DNA from: an uncultured Atopobium sp.
Lineage (GTDB): Bacteria > Actinomycetota > Coriobacteriia > Coriobacteriales > Atopobiaceae
Direction of reading: 5' to 3'
Assembly: GCA_938028565.1 (NCBI GenBank)
Contig: CALIZS010000006.1
Span: forward strand, 1-64,000
DNA length: 64,000 nucleotides
The translations under genes were made by a program, and so were the position numbers. The notes beneath the pieces were generated by a model. That model worked only from the letters and a program-made list of their open reading frames with translations, made no database searches and was not told where the DNA came from. Below, one piece after another: positions 1-8,362 of this stretch; the stretch's first letter is position 1, and the number at the start of each line of letters is the position of its first letter.

Positions 1-104
1 TTAAAATGAATATAAACTACATTCTAAATTGCAATTTATTAAATTTTCATATCATCAACAATAAGAATTAGCTATAAACAGCTATTCCTTATCCATCCAC
101 ACAC

Positions 105-144
105 AAAAAGCGAGAAGATCCTTGCACTTGAAAGATCTTCTCGC
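105..144 (-). terminator. Rho-independent terminator of the VOC gene
   Basis: Perfect 11-bp inverted repeat, GCGAGAAGATC at 110-120 and its complement at 134-144, with a 13-base loop. Read on the minus strand it is followed by five T (A-run 105-109). It lies 33 bases beyond the stop of the minus-strand VOC gene. Each arm carries the GCGAGAA core that recurs through the window. Confidence 0.85.
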
Positions 145-176
145 CAAAAAACGTCAATAAGTTTGATGGAATAGCG

Positions 177-569
177 TTACTTACCCATGGTGAGATGAAT
201 TGCAAAACCAGCAATCTCTTCTTTGAAATAGACCAAAAACGTACTGCCATCTGGATTAAGCCTTCTAGAGGACTCATCAATTTCAAAGCCACGACCTACA
301 AAGTATTTCTCGGCAGCAGGAATATTATTAACATGGAAGCCAATATGACCCTTTGTGCCTCGGCCATTTTGTTTCATGACCTCTACCAGGGTCCCTGCAA
401 AAAATGAAGGTGGCTGCTCAATAGTTGGAAGTCCCATAAGAACGGTAAACAGGTTTGCAATCTTTTCTGCCTCGTCCGCATTGCTTGCATTAATGCCAAC
501 GTGAGCAACGTACATATCAAACTGCTCAACTGGATTAAGGGCACTGGAATTGTTAGTTGAATCTGTCAT
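177..569 (-). CDS. VOC (glyoxalase/bleomycin resistance fold) family protein
   Basis: A 130-residue single-domain vicinal-oxygen-chelate protein. Candidate metal ligands in the usual places are His23 (AHVGIN), Glu63 (LVEVM), His75 (GHIGFH) and His125 (FAIHL). The C-terminal half (GFEID...FKEEIAGFAIHL) resembles the VOC domain that some Firmicutes carry next to or fused with KHG/KDPG aldolase; that is recall of the family, not an alignment. A free-standing aldolase of that family lies at 56658-57284, so this may be a separated partner, but the substrate is unknown. ATG start with an AGGGGAG ribosome-binding site. The gene stands alone, ending at a strong hairpin terminator. Confidence 0.8.
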   Translation of the reverse strand: MTDSTNNSSALNPVEQFDMYVAHVGINASNADEAEKIANLFTVLMGLPTIEQPPSFFAGTLVEVMKQNGRGTKGHIGFHVNNIPAAEKYFVGRGFEIDESSRRLNPDGSTFLVYFKEEIAGFAIHLTMGK

Positions 570-661
570 ACATCTCCCCTTTCCTAGAGCTCAAGTATAT
601 AAGGGAAGCTCTAAGATGTGTGCTTGGCAATAAATATTAACCATTACTGTAACTAAGTACT

Positions 662-693
662 AACAAAAAAGGCCCAGTTACCTAGACCTTTAA
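662..693 (-). terminator. Weak terminator downstream of tRNA-Val
   Basis: Imperfect stem (AAAGGCC against GACCTTT, one mismatch) with a six-A run on its left side, which reads as six T on the minus strand. It sits 8 bases past the 3' end of tRNA-Val. Confidence 0.35.
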
Positions 694-700
694 ATTTTTA

Positions 701-775
701 TGGTGGGCGATGCTGGATTTGAACCAGCGACCCCTTCCGTGTGAAGGAAGTGCTCTACCCCTGAGCCAATCGCCC
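701..775 (-). tRNA. tRNA-Val (CAC)
   Basis: Complete 75-nt cloverleaf on the minus strand. The acceptor stem begins GGGCGAT, the anticodon stem CTTCC/GGAAG encloses loop TTCACAC giving anticodon CAC (reads GUG), the T arm contains GGTTCAAATCC, and CCA is encoded. Confidence 0.95.
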
Positions 776-806
776 GAACGACTTGCAATAATAACAAACA
801 ATGAAG

Positions 807-1214
807 CTAATTTCTAGCTTTTGACTTTTTTGAAGGTGAATACGTAGACACAGCTTTATTCATCTGAACAAGAATAATTCCCAGGAAGATAAGCTGAAGA
901 ATCATTGGCGTAATTACCATAGGCTGAGATGAAAGCTGCGATACAAAAACCCATTCAATGGTAAAGAGAATGAGCTCAACACCAGCAACAAGACGGACAA
1001 TGCCGTGGGTTTTCTCAAAGTCTTTAGCCAAGCTGATGCATTTCTGAAGAATATAGCAGCAATAAACTGCCATTAAGCTGCACAGCAGAAGCACAATCAT
1101 GCTTGAAGAGAAACGACCATAGCCAACTGAGAAGGCAAAGATGACAATTCCGGCAACGCCAAGTGCGCCAAGCATAGAGGAAAGCGCCATCATCAACTTA
1201 GTTCCACGATCCAT
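807..1214 (-). CDS. Small four-helix membrane protein, function unknown
   Basis: About 135 residues with four predicted membrane helices: starting near residue 8 (a Gly/Ala/Val/Ile-rich stretch), a Leu/Cys-rich stretch (SMIVLLLCSLMAVYCCYIL), and two more in the C-terminal half. It ends in a short basic tail (SPSKKSKARN). I do not recognise the family. The start is placed at ATG (MDRGTK); an in-frame TTG 15 bases upstream overlaps the likely Shine-Dalgarno (GGGGG). The next gene has the same size and plan (four helices, basic C-terminus), so the two could be distant paralogues working together. Confidence 0.65.
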   Translation of the reverse strand: MDRGTKLMMALSSMLGALGVAGIVIFAFSVGYGRFSSSMIVLLLCSLMAVYCCYILQKCISLAKDFEKTHGIVRLVAGVELILFTIEWVFVSQLSSQPMVITPMILQLIFLGIILVQMNKAVSTYSPSKKSKARN

Positions 1215-1294
1215 ACAAACCCCCAACAAGTCAGTTCACAAAGAAAAACGTACACAAGAGGAGCTAGAGCAATAAAACGATGTCAACAAAAAAT

Positions 1295-1672
1295 TTACTT
1301 AGCTTCAAGAGACTTTTTAACTTTATGAGATCCTCGGGCAATAGCGCTGGCCATTGCCAAAAGTGCAAACAGCTCAATAAACTGTAAGGTAACTGATGGT
1401 TTAAGTACCAACTGTCCAACAACAATAGCAGCTAATACAACGCATGATCCAAAAATCATTGGATAGGCAGCAACAGCTCTATTGGGAACATTTGCCTCTT
1501 TTGCGGCATAGCCACCAGTAAGCAGAGAAATCATGCTTGCAAGTAAAAGAAGAGCAGAATCAAGTGATGGACCATCGCCAATTACAAGAACACCAACGTT
1601 TACCAGACCCAAAAGTCCGCCCACCAAAAGCGCCAGACTGAAGAGCTTCATTTTGCGAGTCTCAGGAGTCAT
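1295..1672 (-). CDS. Small four-helix membrane protein, function unknown
   Basis: About 125 residues starting MTPETRKMK, with four predicted membrane helices and a basic C-terminus (SHKVKKSLEAK). An upstream in-frame TTG would add six residues, but the AGGGGAAAT just before the ATG is a good ribosome-binding site, so the ATG start is preferred. It is followed 80 bases later by a protein of the same size and topology. No motif assigns a function. Confidence 0.65.
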   Translation of the reverse strand: MTPETRKMKLFSLALLVGGLLGLVNVGVLVIGDGPSLDSALLLLASMISLLTGGYAAKEANVPNRAVAAYPMIFGSCVVLAAIVVGQLVLKPSVTLQFIELFALLAMASAIARGSHKVKKSLEAK

Positions 1673-1772
1673 ATTTCCCCTATCTATCAAATATCACTTT
1701 GGCTATTGTACCCGTCTTTTATATAAATTACGTAATCGAATCATTGAACGGTAGAGAGTTTCGGTAAAAGAA

Positions 1773-1804
1773 ATGGCGAGAAACGCAAGGTGTTTCTCGC
1801 CATA
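1773..1804 (-). terminator. Terminator of the tRNA(CAU)/tRNA-Ala unit
   Basis: Perfect 12-bp inverted repeat ATGGCGAGAAAC / GTTTCTCGCCAT with an 8-base loop, just past the 3' end of the CAU tRNA. On the minus strand a CTTTT stretch follows. Both arms are full copies of the recurrent TGGCGAGAAAC motif. Confidence 0.75.
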
Positions 1805-1812
1805 TGAGTATT

Positions 1813-1888
1813 TGGTGGGCCCAGAGGGATTTGAACCCCCAACCCAGGGATTATGAGTCCCCTGCGCTAACCGTTGCGCCATGAGCCC
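1813..1888 (-). tRNA. tRNA with CAU anticodon (Met elongator or Ile2)
   Basis: A 76-nt tRNA on the minus strand with acceptor GGGCTCA paired to TGGGCCC (one U-G pair). Anticodon stem GGGGA/TCCCT carries loop CTCATAA, anticodon CAU, and CCA is encoded. Whether it is elongator tRNA-Met or lysidine-modified tRNA-Ile2 cannot be decided by eye; it lacks initiator-type features. Confidence 0.9.
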
Positions 1889-1928
1889 GTAAGAAAAAAG
1901 CGACGACAGATGCCGCCGCCAGAATGCG

Positions 1929-2004
1929 TGGTGGAGAATAGGGGGATCGAACCCCTGACCTCATGACTGCCAGTCATGCGCTCTCCCAGCTGAGCTAATT
2001 CCCC
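1929..2004 (-). tRNA. tRNA-Ala (GGC)
   Basis: A 76-nt cloverleaf on the minus strand beginning GGGGAATTAGCTCAG, anticodon stem CATGA/TCATG with loop CTGGCAG, anticodon GGC, CCA encoded. It lies 40 bases upstream of the CAU tRNA in the same orientation, so the two are probably one transcript. Confidence 0.95.
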
Positions 2005-2114
2005 GAACGTGGTGCGGAAAATACTATAGCAAACCAAAGCTCTGTTTTTCTCGACAATTTTCTAATTGGTTGTATATAAAACGAATTTGCATAAAGTTTC
2101 CTGGGTACACAAGT

Positions 2115-2127
2115 AGTAATGATTACT
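2115..2127. promoter_or_regulatory. Zur-like operator upstream of the ZIP transporter
   Basis: Perfect 13-bp palindrome AGTAATGATTACT, 29 bases before the ATG of the ZIP gene. Its core GTAATNATTAC matches the core of the Bacillus Zur box. A possible -35 (TTGCAT, 2087-2092) lies upstream and a -10-like TAGTAA overlaps the box, an arrangement expected for zinc-dependent repression. Zur identity is inferred from the motif only. Confidence 0.55.
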
Positions 2128-2155
2128 CTTAAATGACACTAACTGGGAGTTTTTG

Positions 2156-2944
2156 ATGAATATAGAACTAGTACAAGGAATTTTGATTCCTTTTGCAGGA
2201 ACTTCGCTGGGCGCAGCGATGGTACTGTTTATGAAGAAGGCCCTAAATCGAACAGTAGAGCGTCCGCTTACGGGCTTTGCTGCTGGCGTCATGGTTGCCG
2301 CTTCTATCTGGAGTTTATTAATCCCAGCCATCGAATCCTCTGAAGCAATGGGACAGTTTGCTTTTGTTCCCGCAGTAGTTGGATTTTGGGTAGGCACTCT
2401 TTTCTTGCTCTTGCTTGACCGCGTAATTCCCCACCTTCACCTGGGCGAAACAGACGATGAGGCTGAAGGTATTAAAACAAGCTGGCAAAAATCAACGCTT
2501 ATGGCGTTAGCAGTAACGCTCCACAACATTCCTGAAGGAATGGCAGTTGGTGTAGTTTTTGCTGGATGGATTTCGGGTAACTCTAATATCACCTATGCAG
2601 GAGCCATGGCTTTGGCACTTGGCATTGCCATTCAGAACTTTCCTGAAGGTGCCATCATTTCTATGCCTCTCCATGCAGGAGGTACCTCTAAAGGCAAGTC
2701 GCTCATCTTGGGAATTTTATCTGGCATAGTTGAGCCTATTGGAGCAGTACTTACTATTCTTGCAGCAGAGTTTGTTATTCCAGTTCTTCCCTACCTGCTG
2801 AGTTTTGCAGCAGGCGCCATGATGTACGTAGTGGTAGAAGAACTTATTCCAGAAATGAGTGAAGGCAAGCACTCAAACATTGGAGTACTTGCCTTCGCAT
2901 TAGGCTTTACCGTAATGATGACTCTTGATGTAGCGCTTGGTTAA
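2156..2944 (+). CDS. ZIP family metal transporter (zinc uptake likely)
   Basis: 262 residues with about eight membrane helices and the two ZIP metal-site helices: TLHNIPEGMAVG (about residue 120) and AIQNFPEGAI (about residue 160), both with the conserved His/Asn-x-x-Pro-Glu-Gly. A charged loop (GETDDEAEG) precedes the first site. It belongs to the ZupT/GufA-like group and should import Zn2+ and perhaps other divalent ions. Start is ATG (MNIELV) with GGGAG 6 bases upstream; a TTG one codon earlier is less likely. Its promoter region holds a Zur-like box, and its stop codon is embedded in a terminator hairpin. Confidence 0.88.
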   Translation: MNIELVQGILIPFAGTSLGAAMVLFMKKALNRTVERPLTGFAAGVMVAASIWSLLIPAIESSEAMGQFAFVPAVVGFWVGTLFLLLLDRVIPHLHLGETDDEAEGIKTSWQKSTLMALAVTLHNIPEGMAVGVVFAGWISGNSNITYAGAMALALGIAIQNFPEGAIISMPLHAGGTSKGKSLILGILSGIVEPIGAVLTILAAEFVIPVLPYLLSFAAGAMMYVVVEELIPEMSEGKHSNIGVLAFALGFTVMMTLDVALG

Positions 2945-2963
2945 TAACCAGGCGCTCTTTTTT
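2932..2963 (+). terminator. Terminator of the ZIP gene
   Basis: Inverted repeat AGCGCTTGGTTA / TAACCAGGCGCT (12 bp with one G-T wobble) that includes the stop codon, followed by CTTTTTT. It also separates the gene from the convergent proS end. Confidence 0.85.
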
Positions 2964-4677
2964 AAAGCTCACGCTCTGGAAGAATCTTCTCTGCCAACCA
3001 AGAGGCAACCTCATCAAGAGCAACTTCAAAGCGCTCACCGGTAGCACGCTCTTTGACTTCTGCGATACCGTTTGCAACGCCCTTCTTGCCCACAATAACC
3101 TGCCATGGGAAGCCAATAAGATCTGCATCTGCAAACTTAACACCAGGACGCTCTGCACGATCATCAACAACAGTCTCAAGACCAGCTGCAACACAGGCGT
3201 CAGCTACAGCACCCGCTGCATTCCAAATCTCTGGGTCTTTGTCAGAGAGACAAAGAACAGAAACCTCATAAGGAGCAACAGAGACTGGCCACTTGATGCC
3301 CTTCTCGTCATTGTATTGCTCAACAACAGCAGCAAGCAGCCTGGAAACACCAATGCCGTAGCAGCCCATAACCAGAGGCTTATCCTCGCCGTTTTCGTCT
3401 GTGAAGGTAGCGTTAAGGGCCGAAGAGTATTTGGTGCCAAGCTGGAAGACCTGGCCAACCTCAATACCACGAGCGGCATGCAGAGGAAGTCCACACTCAG
3501 GGCAAATATCGCCCTCCTGAGAAGTGACAAGATCTTTCCACTCGTTAATCTCAAAGTCACGACCAAGCTCAACGTGATCAAGGTGGTAGTCTGCCTTGTT
3601 AGCACCGCAAAGCCACCACTGAGTATCCTCAAGGGAGAGGTCTCCAACAACACGGATACCCTCAGGTAGACCAACAGGTCCAATGAAGCCCTTGATGAGG
3701 CCATACTCTTCAAGTTCTTCATCGGTCATCATGTGATAGTCACCAAAGACGTGCTCAGCCTTAACCTCATTGAGCTCATGAGTACCTGGAACGAAGCAAA
3801 CAACCGGTTTACCGTTTCCGTCAACAAGAGCTAGAGCCTTACGAGTTGCTGCAGGTGAAACGTGAAGGAACTCAGCAACATCATCAATGGAGCCAATACC
3901 AGGTGTGTGAATCTCACACATCTTGCCAGACTCGCGCTCTTCTACGTTGATCTTTGCTGCAGCTGCCTCAGTATCTGCAGCATAGCCACAATCGCAGTAG
4001 ACTAGGCTTGCCTCGCCAGCCTCTGCCAGCGCCATAAACTCAACAGAGGTGTCTCCACCAATCTGACCAGAGTCTGCAACTACCTGCAGAGCTTTAAGGC
4101 GAGTACGGTCACAAACGTTCTGGTAAGCAACCTTCTCTTGGTCATAGCACTCTTGCAGCGACTTTTGATTTGCCGAGAAGGAATATCCGTCTTTCATAAT
4201 GAACTCACGGCCACGCATAAGACCAAAGCGTGGACGACGCTCGTCACGGAACTTATCCTGAATCTGATAGAGCGTTACAGGAAGCTGCTTATAGCTCTTG
4301 AGCTCATTTCTAATAAGATCTGTGAAGGTTTCCTCGTGAGTTGGGCCAAGAGCAAACTGACGATCATGACGGTCATGCATACGCATAAGCTCATCACCAT
4401 AGACATCCCAACGACCAGACTCTTCCCAGAGCTCGGCGGGGGTCATAATAGGAACAAGAATCTCCTGAGCACCAATGCCATCCATCTCATCGCGGATGAT
4501 GGCCTCAATCTTTAAAAGAGAGCGCCATGCAAGTGGTAGATAAGAGTAAAGACCCGCAGCGGTCTTTCTGATCATGCCAGCACGAAGGAGCAGGCGGTGA
4601 CTTGCAAGTACAGCCTCAGCTGGATCTTCTTTGAGTGTTGGTGCATACAAAGAAGACATGCGCATCCAGTGCTTCAA
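2962..4677 (-). CDS. proS: Prolyl-tRNA synthetase
   Basis: 571 residues, the usual length of the bacterial ProS with an internal editing domain. Class II motifs are visible: LGPTHEETFTDLI (about 108-120), motif 2 FRDERRPRFGLMRGREF (about 142-158), an INS editing domain (about 225-390) and a C-terminal anticodon-binding domain ending before ILPEREL. It charges tRNA-Pro. The TTG start (MKHWMRM) is chosen because AAAGGAAA lies 6-8 bases upstream; ATG codons at positions 5 and 7 lack a clear site. It is the last gene of the isoprenoid/lipid run that begins at pyrH. Confidence 0.95.
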   Translation of the reverse strand: MKHWMRMSSLYAPTLKEDPAEAVLASHRLLLRAGMIRKTAAGLYSYLPLAWRSLLKIEAIIRDEMDGIGAQEILVPIMTPAELWEESGRWDVYGDELMRMHDRHDRQFALGPTHEETFTDLIRNELKSYKQLPVTLYQIQDKFRDERRPRFGLMRGREFIMKDGYSFSANQKSLQECYDQEKVAYQNVCDRTRLKALQVVADSGQIGGDTSVEFMALAEAGEASLVYCDCGYAADTEAAAAKINVEERESGKMCEIHTPGIGSIDDVAEFLHVSPAATRKALALVDGNGKPVVCFVPGTHELNEVKAEHVFGDYHMMTDEELEEYGLIKGFIGPVGLPEGIRVVGDLSLEDTQWWLCGANKADYHLDHVELGRDFEINEWKDLVTSQEGDICPECGLPLHAARGIEVGQVFQLGTKYSSALNATFTDENGEDKPLVMGCYGIGVSRLLAAVVEQYNDEKGIKWPVSVAPYEVSVLCLSDKDPEIWNAAGAVADACVAAGLETVVDDRAERPGVKFADADLIGFPWQVIVGKKGVANGIAEVKERATGERFEVALDEVASWLAEKILPEREL

Positions 4678-4717
4678 GGTAGTTTCCTTTCAATATGAAG
4701 TAATACGTATAGTTTAC

Positions 4718-5791
4718 TTATTTTTTGCCAAAACGATTCTCTATTTCGGCGAATAGCTCATCAACAATCTTATCTTCAGGAACTTTTCTAATAGGATTGC
4801 CGTTTTCAAACAACACTGCTTGACCTTTGCCACAGGCTACACCAAGGTCAACACCCCTAGCCTCACCAGGTCCATTAACAACACATCCCATGACTGCTAC
4901 AGAAATTGGAGCACGAACGCCATCCAGGCGTTTGGTAACTTCCTCTGCAATAGGAATCATATCAACGCCACACCTGCCGCACGTAGGACAGCTCACCAGC
5001 TCTGGCTTAATGCGACGCATACCAAGAGCCGCAAGAAGCTCCCATGCTACGTGGACTTCTTCTACGGGATCGGCCGTCAGAGAAAGGCGCATGGTGTCGC
5101 CAATACCGCTCTCAAGCAAAATGCCCACCGCAGCAGAATTCTTTACCGTTCCCTGCCTCAAAGCACCTGCTTCGGTAACACCAACGTGAAGAGGAATATG
5201 CGGCAGCTCTTTTGAAAGCGCTCGATATACCGCAAGCGTAGTGGGAACATCGTGAGCCTTTGCAGACAAGACAATGTCGTCAAAACCGCGAGAAGAGAAA
5301 TGCTCTACAAATGATTTTGACGATGCCACGAGTTTCTCGACAAGGGTCATATCTTGTCTTGTATCAAATTCTTTAGCAAGAGAGCCTGCGTTAACGCCAA
5401 TTCTAATTGGAATATGTGCCTCTTTAGCTGCCTCAATGACAGCATCAACGCGCTCCATAGAACCAATGTTTCCTGGGTTAATACGAAGAGCTGCCGCACC
5501 TCGCTTTGCAGCTTCAAGCGCCAGTTTATAGTCAAAGTGAATATCGGCAACAACAGGAAGTGGCGAGTATTTGCAAATCTCTTCAAAGCCATCCAAGGCC
5601 TTTGCATCAGGAATTGCCACACGAATAATCTCACACCCTGCCTCGGCAAGGCCCTTGATCTGAAGGAGCGTTGCGTCTGGATCGTCTGTTTTAGTGGTAC
5701 ACATAGACTGAACGGAAACGGGAGCGCCGCCGCCAACCTGGACAGATCCAACCATGACGGGATGAGTTTTTGTGCGAGCAATCTCAGACAT
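4718..5791 (-). CDS. ispG: 4-hydroxy-3-methylbut-2-en-1-yl diphosphate synthase (MEP pathway)
   Basis: 357 residues, the short bacterial IspG/GcpE form. It reductively converts MEcPP to HMBPP. The [4Fe-4S] ligands are seen as C268 and C271 (SCPTCGRC), C303 (MGCVVNGPGE) and E310. The N-terminal TIM-barrel part contains VADIHFDYKLA and RINPGNIG. It sits directly downstream of rseP and dxr, another MEP enzyme, in one tight minus-strand run. Confidence 0.96.
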   Translation of the reverse strand: MSEIARTKTHPVMVGSVQVGGGAPVSVQSMCTTKTDDPDATLLQIKGLAEAGCEIIRVAIPDAKALDGFEEICKYSPLPVVADIHFDYKLALEAAKRGAAALRINPGNIGSMERVDAVIEAAKEAHIPIRIGVNAGSLAKEFDTRQDMTLVEKLVASSKSFVEHFSSRGFDDIVLSAKAHDVPTTLAVYRALSKELPHIPLHVGVTEAGALRQGTVKNSAAVGILLESGIGDTMRLSLTADPVEEVHVAWELLAALGMRRIKPELVSCPTCGRCGVDMIPIAEEVTKRLDGVRAPISVAVMGCVVNGPGEARGVDLGVACGKGQAVLFENGNPIRKVPEDKIVDELFAEIENRFGKK

Positions 5792-5799
5792 AAAATCAG

Positions 5800-7164
5800 C
5801 TACCTAAAAAGTAAATGAAGAATATCGTTTCTCAGTGCAACAACAAAGACAAACAGGAAAAATGCCAGCCCAATGTAAGACAAAATGTTTTGAACTTTGA
5901 TAGACAGAGGCTTTCTAATAATCACCTGAATTACCTCAATCAGAATCTTTCCGCCATCAAGAGGAGGAATAGGTAAAAGATTCATGAATCCAAGTGACAT
6001 GGAAATAGCTGCTACCAGCATAATAAGAGTCGAGAAACCCTCTGCAGCAGCTTCTGATGCCATTACAGAAATTCCTACAACAGAAGACGACTGATTGAGA
6101 ACTTCCATGGTCTGCGTTGGGATGAGCAATCTGAGCGCAAACTGACCAACCTGCGCGGCATACGATACAGCTGCAGCTGATGCGTCAATAAACGAGAAGT
6201 GATAGGTAGTCATAACAGGTGAAACGCCGATGATTTTATCATCAGGGCGCAAAACTGGCTTAATGGTAGTTTCAAGTTGAATGCCATTGCGCTCATACGT
6301 GACAGGGATATCCTTGCCTCCATTGGACATTGCATCTTTGATAGCAGCAGTAAGGTCTTCCCAAGTATGTACCTCTACCTTGTTAAAGGTAAGAATAGTG
6401 TCTCCGGGAGTAAGGCCTGAAATAGCAGCAAGAGATCCAGATTCAACTGAGCCTAGCTGAGCCTTGTTTTGAGCTGCAGGAATGCCAACAAACATCAAAG
6501 AGCCAACTACCAGCACAAAGGCCAGCGCAATGTTGACCAAAGGTCCACCCAAAATCATGAGCAGGCGCTTAGGAACATTTACACCAACATAGGTATGTGC
6601 CTTTTCTTGAGCAAAGAAATCATCAGCGGACATCTGTGGAACACGAGGCTCCCCTGCTGCCGTTGAGCCTTCAAGCTCAAAGTTGTGACCACGATCATAC
6701 TCACAGCGAAGCTCAGCATCTCGTGCAAGCGTCTGAAACGTGGTGTGTGCTAGCTCATCTGACTCTTTGACAAGCTCAATGGAGCCCCAATCTGCAAGGG
6801 TGTACAGCAGATTGTAGGCGCGCTCATCCTCACAGTTAAGTTTTGCTGCAAGAGCACCAACCTCAAGTGAGCCAGCTTCTTGAACGCTCATCAGAGCTTG
6901 TGGAAGCAGCTCATCTAGCTCGCCTTCCATACCGCAGATGCGCGTATAGCCACCAAAAAGAAGTGGCGTTACACCAACCTCGGTACCGTATTTTTTGCTC
7001 TTGTGAGAAAGCTTGTACTTGAACGGCATGCCCAAGAAAAACTCAGTTACACGGACGCCACACAGGCGAGCCATACCGTAATGACCAGCCTCGTGAACAA
7101 ATACAAGGAGCGAGAGAACCAAGAGTCCCCAAAAAATTGGTGAAAGAATAGCTAACAAATTCAC
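5800..7164 (-). CDS. rseP: Site-2 protease RseP-like zinc metalloprotease with cytoplasmic insertion
   Basis: About 454 residues. The first helix carries HEAGH (residues 24-28), the C-terminal catalytic helix LLPIPPLDGGKIL; a single PDZ domain lies about residues 210-295. M50 proteases cut signalling substrates within the membrane. Between the HExxH helix and the PDZ is an unusual ~110-residue segment containing a winged-helix-like stretch (LEVGALAAKLNC...ADWGSIELV) and charged sequence. Start is placed at GTG (MNLLAIL) with AGGA upstream, 7 bases after dxr ends; a TTG six codons earlier overlaps dxr. The cdsA-dxr-rseP-ispG order is common. Confidence 0.92.
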   Translation of the reverse strand: MNLLAILSPIFWGLLVLSLLVFVHEAGHYGMARLCGVRVTEFFLGMPFKYKLSHKSKKYGTEVGVTPLLFGGYTRICGMEGELDELLPQALMSVQEAGSLEVGALAAKLNCEDERAYNLLYTLADWGSIELVKESDELAHTTFQTLARDAELRCEYDRGHNFELEGSTAAGEPRVPQMSADDFFAQEKAHTYVGVNVPKRLLMILGGPLVNIALAFVLVVGSLMFVGIPAAQNKAQLGSVESGSLAAISGLTPGDTILTFNKVEVHTWEDLTAAIKDAMSNGGKDIPVTYERNGIQLETTIKPVLRPDDKIIGVSPVMTTYHFSFIDASAAAVSYAAQVGQFALRLLIPTQTMEVLNQSSSVVGISVMASEAAAEGFSTLIMLVAAISMSLGFMNLLPIPPLDGGKILIEVIQVIIRKPLSIKVQNILSYIGLAFFLFVFVVALRNDILHLLFR

Positions 7165-7171
7165 AAAATTC

Positions 7172-8359
7172 CTATCCCACAAAAGAACGGGCTAAAGCTC
7201 GTGCCTCTGCGTCTACAAGCGTCAATTGTTGAAGGTCTTCTACCCTTTGAACTTCAGAGGCATTCATGGTCTCTGCAACAATGCGCTCAATATCAAGAAA
7301 TGAACATCTTCCTCGTCTAAATGCATGGTTAGCAACTTCATTAGCTGCATTCATAATGCAAGGAAGCGTTCCGCCAACAGTTCCTGCATGACGAGCAAGA
7401 GCTAGGCATCCAAAGGTCTTCTCGTCAGCATAATCGCCTGTGAGAGGAGCGGTTTCTTGCCACTCGACCGGCTGAGCAATTGCTGGCCAACGATGTGGAT
7501 AGCTCAGCGCAAACTGGATAGGCAGCCTCATATCAGAGGCTCCGAGCTGCGCTTTAACAGATCCATCTACAAACTCAACCATAGAATGAATACGGCTTTG
7601 GCGATGTACCAACACCTCAAGCTTATCCATTGGAGTGTCAAAGAGGTGATGAGCCTCAATGAGCTCAAGGCCCTTATTCATGAGCGTGGCGCAATCGATG
7701 GTAATCTTGGCGCCCATCTTCCAAGTTGGATGTGCCAAGGCGTCGTCGGCCGAAACGTGTTTAAGCTGCTCGCGAGAATATCCGAAGAACGGACCACCAG
7801 AGCAGGTAAGCCAAATCCTCTGGATATCAGCGGGGTTCTCGCCAATAAGGCACTGGAAGATGGCACTATGCTCGGAGTCAACAGGGATGAGCTGACCAGA
7901 CTTGACCAGAGGCATCAGCAGGTCTCCGCCAACAACAATTGACTCCTTGTTAGCGTAAGCCAGCACTTTGCCAGCCTTCACAGCGGCCAGACCAGCGTAA
8001 ATGCCAACCTCTCCCACTACTGCATTGACTACGCAGTCAACCTCATCCAGCTCAGCGAGCGCCTGAACGGCCTCAGGACCAAAGCTTGCTTTGCAGCCTT
8101 GTGGCAGTGAGTCGAGAAAGTCATTGCCCTTGACACTTGCATCGGCAAAAGCAACGAATTTGCAGTTGAACTCAGTTGCAGCCTTCACGGCAAACTCAAC
8201 CGACGACCTCACCGCAAGAGCAGTAACCTCCACCTTTTGCGGGAAATGACGACATACATCAAGCGTTTGCATACCCACAGAACCCGAAGCTCCAAGAACA
8301 GCCACGCGCAGAGGCTCATGCCTTACAGCACGAGGCGCGGTATCTTCAAAAATGCTCAA
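7172..8359 (-). CDS. dxr: 1-deoxy-D-xylulose 5-phosphate reductoisomerase (MEP pathway)
   Basis: 395 residues. NADPH-binding GASGSVGMQ (23-31), the NKES motif near 135, substrate and metal-site stretch VDSEHSAIFQC, and the C-terminal helical domain are present. It converts DXP to MEP, the committed step of the pathway whose later enzyme ispG is two genes downstream. TTG start with GGAG 8 bases upstream, inside the end of cdsA; only 3 bases separate the two frames. Confidence 0.95.
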   Translation of the reverse strand: MSIFEDTAPRAVRHEPLRVAVLGASGSVGMQTLDVCRHFPQKVEVTALAVRSSVEFAVKAATEFNCKFVAFADASVKGNDFLDSLPQGCKASFGPEAVQALAELDEVDCVVNAVVGEVGIYAGLAAVKAGKVLAYANKESIVVGGDLLMPLVKSGQLIPVDSEHSAIFQCLIGENPADIQRIWLTCSGGPFFGYSREQLKHVSADDALAHPTWKMGAKITIDCATLMNKGLELIEAHHLFDTPMDKLEVLVHRQSRIHSMVEFVDGSVKAQLGASDMRLPIQFALSYPHRWPAIAQPVEWQETAPLTGDYADEKTFGCLALARHAGTVGGTLPCIMNAANEVANHAFRRGRCSFLDIERIVAETMNASEVQRVEDLQQLTLVDAEARALARSFVG

Positions 8360-8362
8360 AAC

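Noticed and set aside
1..104. Possible regulatory hairpin in the AT-rich left end
   Set aside because: Only a 5-bp stem (TAGCT/AGCTA) and no gene context; not distinguishable from chance.
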